This document shows positions 62,243 through 64,000 of a DNA stretch of 64,000 bases, one piece after another. The stretch is from positions 186,001 to 250,000 of the forward strand of contig NZ_AP021879.1 in the NCBI RefSeq assembly GCF_009689005.1. Direction: 5' to 3'. This DNA comes from Desulfosarcina ovata subsp. ovata (GTDB lineage: Bacteria; Desulfobacterota; Desulfobacteria; Desulfobacterales; Desulfosarcinaceae). Position 1 is the stretch's first letter, and each line of letters begins with the position of its first letter. The notes under the pieces were generated by a model that saw only the letters and a list, made by a program, of their open reading frames with translations, did no database searches and was not told the origin of the DNA. A program made the position numbers and the translations under genes.

Positions 62243-63649
62243 GCCCTCGAGGGTGCTTTTGGTACTTTGATAATTTTACGTTGCCAGATAGTTTCTTAAG
62301 TAACCGAACCAGGTCGCCTGTTGGCATATCCCGAAAAACAACCCAATGCTCAACGTCGATGACGATCATCATCCCTTGGTAGACGCCTTCGATTTCATTG
62401 GCCACATAATAGCCCGATACATTTTGATCTATGAAATCGATACCATGCACACTGCCCAGCGCGGCTTTTACAACGGACATGCCGATGTAGGCGACCAGGG
62501 CAACGCAAAAACCGAAAAGGGCAGCACGAGGATAGCCCAAGGTGTTAATTTCAGAATTTAAATATTCAGCGAGACGTTGAAAGGCGGTTTCGATGGTCCA
62601 ACGGTCCCGATACAACCTCGCGACTGTCTTTGCGTTCGCTGCGCTTTTTGACAGATTCGTGATGATGAGGATCTCGGTATCTCCATCACGGGTTTCGCCC
62701 TTCAGCTTCACGCGAATCCGCCTGAAGGGGTGCTCTTCGCCGGCCTCATCACGAACCCGAATGGGTTGCTCATATACCGCTCCGGTTTCAATTTTGCCGA
62801 TATATTTTCCCTTTCCAATTAACTCGAAAGGATAATTCCCATGCTCCCGGATGATGAACCACGCATCCCGCTTATCGATGCCGCAGGTGAATTCAACCAC
62901 GCAGAAATTGCGATCGGCAATCCAGACATCATCGGCAACAATGGTTTCAAGCACCGTTTTCAACATTGAGCGTTCTTGTGCATGGCCGTCTTCACAAGGA
63001 AACACATCGATGGGCAGGTGTAACATCGGATCATACACAACCAATGATTTTCCTGGAAGCGGACCCGCCGCTATGGACCGCAACTCTTTGATTCGGTGAT
63101 GACTTTTTTCGATACAGTTGCCATCAAGCAGCTTGATCCGTTTGCCAGGCAAAGGGGAGTTCTGTTTCCCCAACAGCTTTTGGATAATTGGTTCCACTTG
63201 CTCAGCGGCATATCGGACCAACGCTGCCGATGTGCTGGGTTCCATGCCGTTCAACTTGTTGTAAATTGACGTGATTGAAACGGTAATATCCTCTTTTGAG
63301 GTCTGGAAAGCCGCGTGAATCGACCGCTGGCTGCCCTGGACAACCTGGCTCATCAGGTTAAAAAGGGTCGAAAACAAAAGGTCCTTTGTGTATTGCTCCT
63401 TTGCTGTGGTATCGAACCATTCGTCTAACTGCTCGGGATTCAGCACCCGCTCTACCATGCCGCGGGCCATAACGGAAATCGGGGAACTCTTGATGAACGG
63501 CGTGAAAACAGGACTCAACATAGGATCCACCTCCTCTGGGTACAGTTGTTTTGCTGTACCGTACTTCAGACAGAGGCATTTGTTCAGTGTTTTATACATA
63601 AGTTCAATCAGTTAAAGTGGCCCGATAGTACTACCTTGAAAGGGCTGGT
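62133..63649 (-). mobile_element. IS4-family insertion sequence
   Basis: About 1517 bases with inverted ends ACCAGCCCTTTCAAGGTAGT. No target duplication is recognisable, and the flanks encode unrelated proteins (Sel1/MlaC-like on the left, ankyrin on the right), suggesting an adjacent deletion after insertion. Confidence 0.85.
62157..63599 (-). CDS. IS4-family transposase
   Basis: 480 residues. DDE core: KLLDGNCIEKSHHR, VWIADRNFCVVEF, and YRDRWTIETAFQRLAEYLNS (YREK-type box). A Lys/Pro-rich basic C-terminus closes it. Frame intact. Confidence 0.9.
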   Translation of the reverse strand: MYKTLNKCLCLKYGTAKQLYPEEVDPMLSPVFTPFIKSSPISVMARGMVERVLNPEQLDEWFDTTAKEQYTKDLLFSTLFNLMSQVVQGSQRSIHAAFQTSKEDITVSITSIYNKLNGMEPSTSAALVRYAAEQVEPIIQKLLGKQNSPLPGKRIKLLDGNCIEKSHHRIKELRSIAAGPLPGKSLVVYDPMLHLPIDVFPCEDGHAQERSMLKTVLETIVADDVWIADRNFCVVEFTCGIDKRDAWFIIREHGNYPFELIGKGKYIGKIETGAVYEQPIRVRDEAGEEHPFRRIRVKLKGETRDGDTEILIITNLSKSAANAKTVARLYRDRWTIETAFQRLAEYLNSEINTLGYPRAALFGFCVALVAYIGMSVVKAALGSVHGIDFIDQNVSGYYVANEIEGVYQGMMIVIDVEHWVVFRDMPTGDLVRLLKKLSGNVKLSKYQKHPRGPKKPRPKRIAMKNKPHVSTARILAERKK

Positions 63650-63652
63650 CAA

Positions 63653-64000
63653 GGCACCAAAGTCGATGCCAAAGATAGTAGCGGAGTAACTGCACTTATG
63701 TACGCATCAGAACATGGCCATAAAGACATTGTAGCTATTCTTCTGAACCATGGTGCCGATCCCAACGTTCAAGATTCAAATCAAGGATTGACAGCATTAA
63801 TGGTTGCCTGCTAAGGCCACACTGATGTTGTACACCTTCTACTTGATGCCAATGCAGATGTTAACTTGAAAGACACCGGTGTGGACCTGGGCATCACCGC
63901 CCTCATAAGCGCCTCACAGTATGGGTATCTTGACATTGTCGAAGCATTAATAGCTAAAGGCGCTGATGTAAATGCAAAAAGCAAATTAAATCGAACTGCG
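63653..64000 (+). pseudogene. Ankyrin-repeat protein remnant with in-frame stop
   Basis: Three to four ankyrin repeats in one frame (GVTALMYASEHGHKDIVAIL, GLTALMVAC, then GHTDVVHLLLDANADVN, GYLDIVEALIAKGADVNAK). A TAA at 63812-63814 falls where the repeat normally has two residues before GH, so a small deletion created the stop. The N-terminus was lost at the IS; the frame runs off the window. Confidence 0.8.

Noticed and set aside
1..64000. tRNA or rRNA genes
   Set aside because: None was recognised by eye on either strand; a dedicated scan could still find one, particularly in intergenic DNA near 19,700 or 21,000.

Overview
The window (64 kb) looks like the chromosome of a sulfate-reducer-type Desulfobacterota bacterium (Desulfosarcina/Desulfobacteraceae-like). 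This is inferred from the protein families and gene mix, not from a search. Two parts with different character meet near position 21,900. The left part is GC-rich, tightly packed and vertically inherited in style. The right part is an AT-richer array of integron gene cassettes riddled with mobile elements.

Backbone, 1-21,000. A PAS/LuxR regulator, prepilin peptidase (pilD), lon, tsaB, psd, greA, rpoZ, a ttcA-like tRNA thiolase and folE2 form the housekeeping block. Next comes a long minus-strand signalling block (19,637 down to 8,882): a Cache histidine kinase, three stand-alone receivers, a TauE/SafE (TSUP) exporter with a small membrane partner, a PEP-synthase-like protein with an unusual C-terminus, and a histidine kinase/sigma-54 activator pair. 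trpS closes the block. A non-coding stretch with REP-like 146-bp repeats (21,300-21,870) separates it from the integron.

Integron, 21,870-60,200. intI is on the minus strand and overlaps a decayed lexA-like gene. Cassettes run rightwards on the plus strand. I traced 18 attC sites by one rule: the first bases of each cassette (after G^TT) must be the reverse complement of the R'' box of that cassette's own attC. The rule holds even across elements inserted in attC sites, so insertion points can be read to the base. Cassette contents include an iron-sulfur flavoprotein, small hypotheticals, two cassettes filled by IS91-like HUH transposases, three ORF-less repeat cassettes, a DUF6602-like putative nuclease, a frameshifted HEPN protein, three toxin-antitoxin pairs (PIN/Phd, HicAB, HicBA), an 1828-residue protein ending in a zincin motif, a wrecked Dcm methyltransferase, and an alpha-CTD-like small protein.

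Mobile elements. Four group IIC introns sit at attC crossover positions. Two (type A, 2078 bp, apparently identical) lie on the bottom strand in R'' boxes. Two (type B) lie on the top strand at R' boxes. One type B copy itself carries an IS66-family element (8-bp target duplication) and a recombinase-in-trio (RIT) element inside its reverse transcriptase, giving integron > attC > intron > IS/RIT nesting. Two IS4-family elements, one unassigned DDE element, a RAYT element and two HUH elements complete the set.

Right end, 60,200-64,000. A Sel1-repeat/MlaC-like exported protein is cut at its C-terminus by an IS4-family element. An ankyrin-repeat remnant with an in-frame stop follows. No further attC is visible there, so the array either ends at 60,202 or continues beyond the window.
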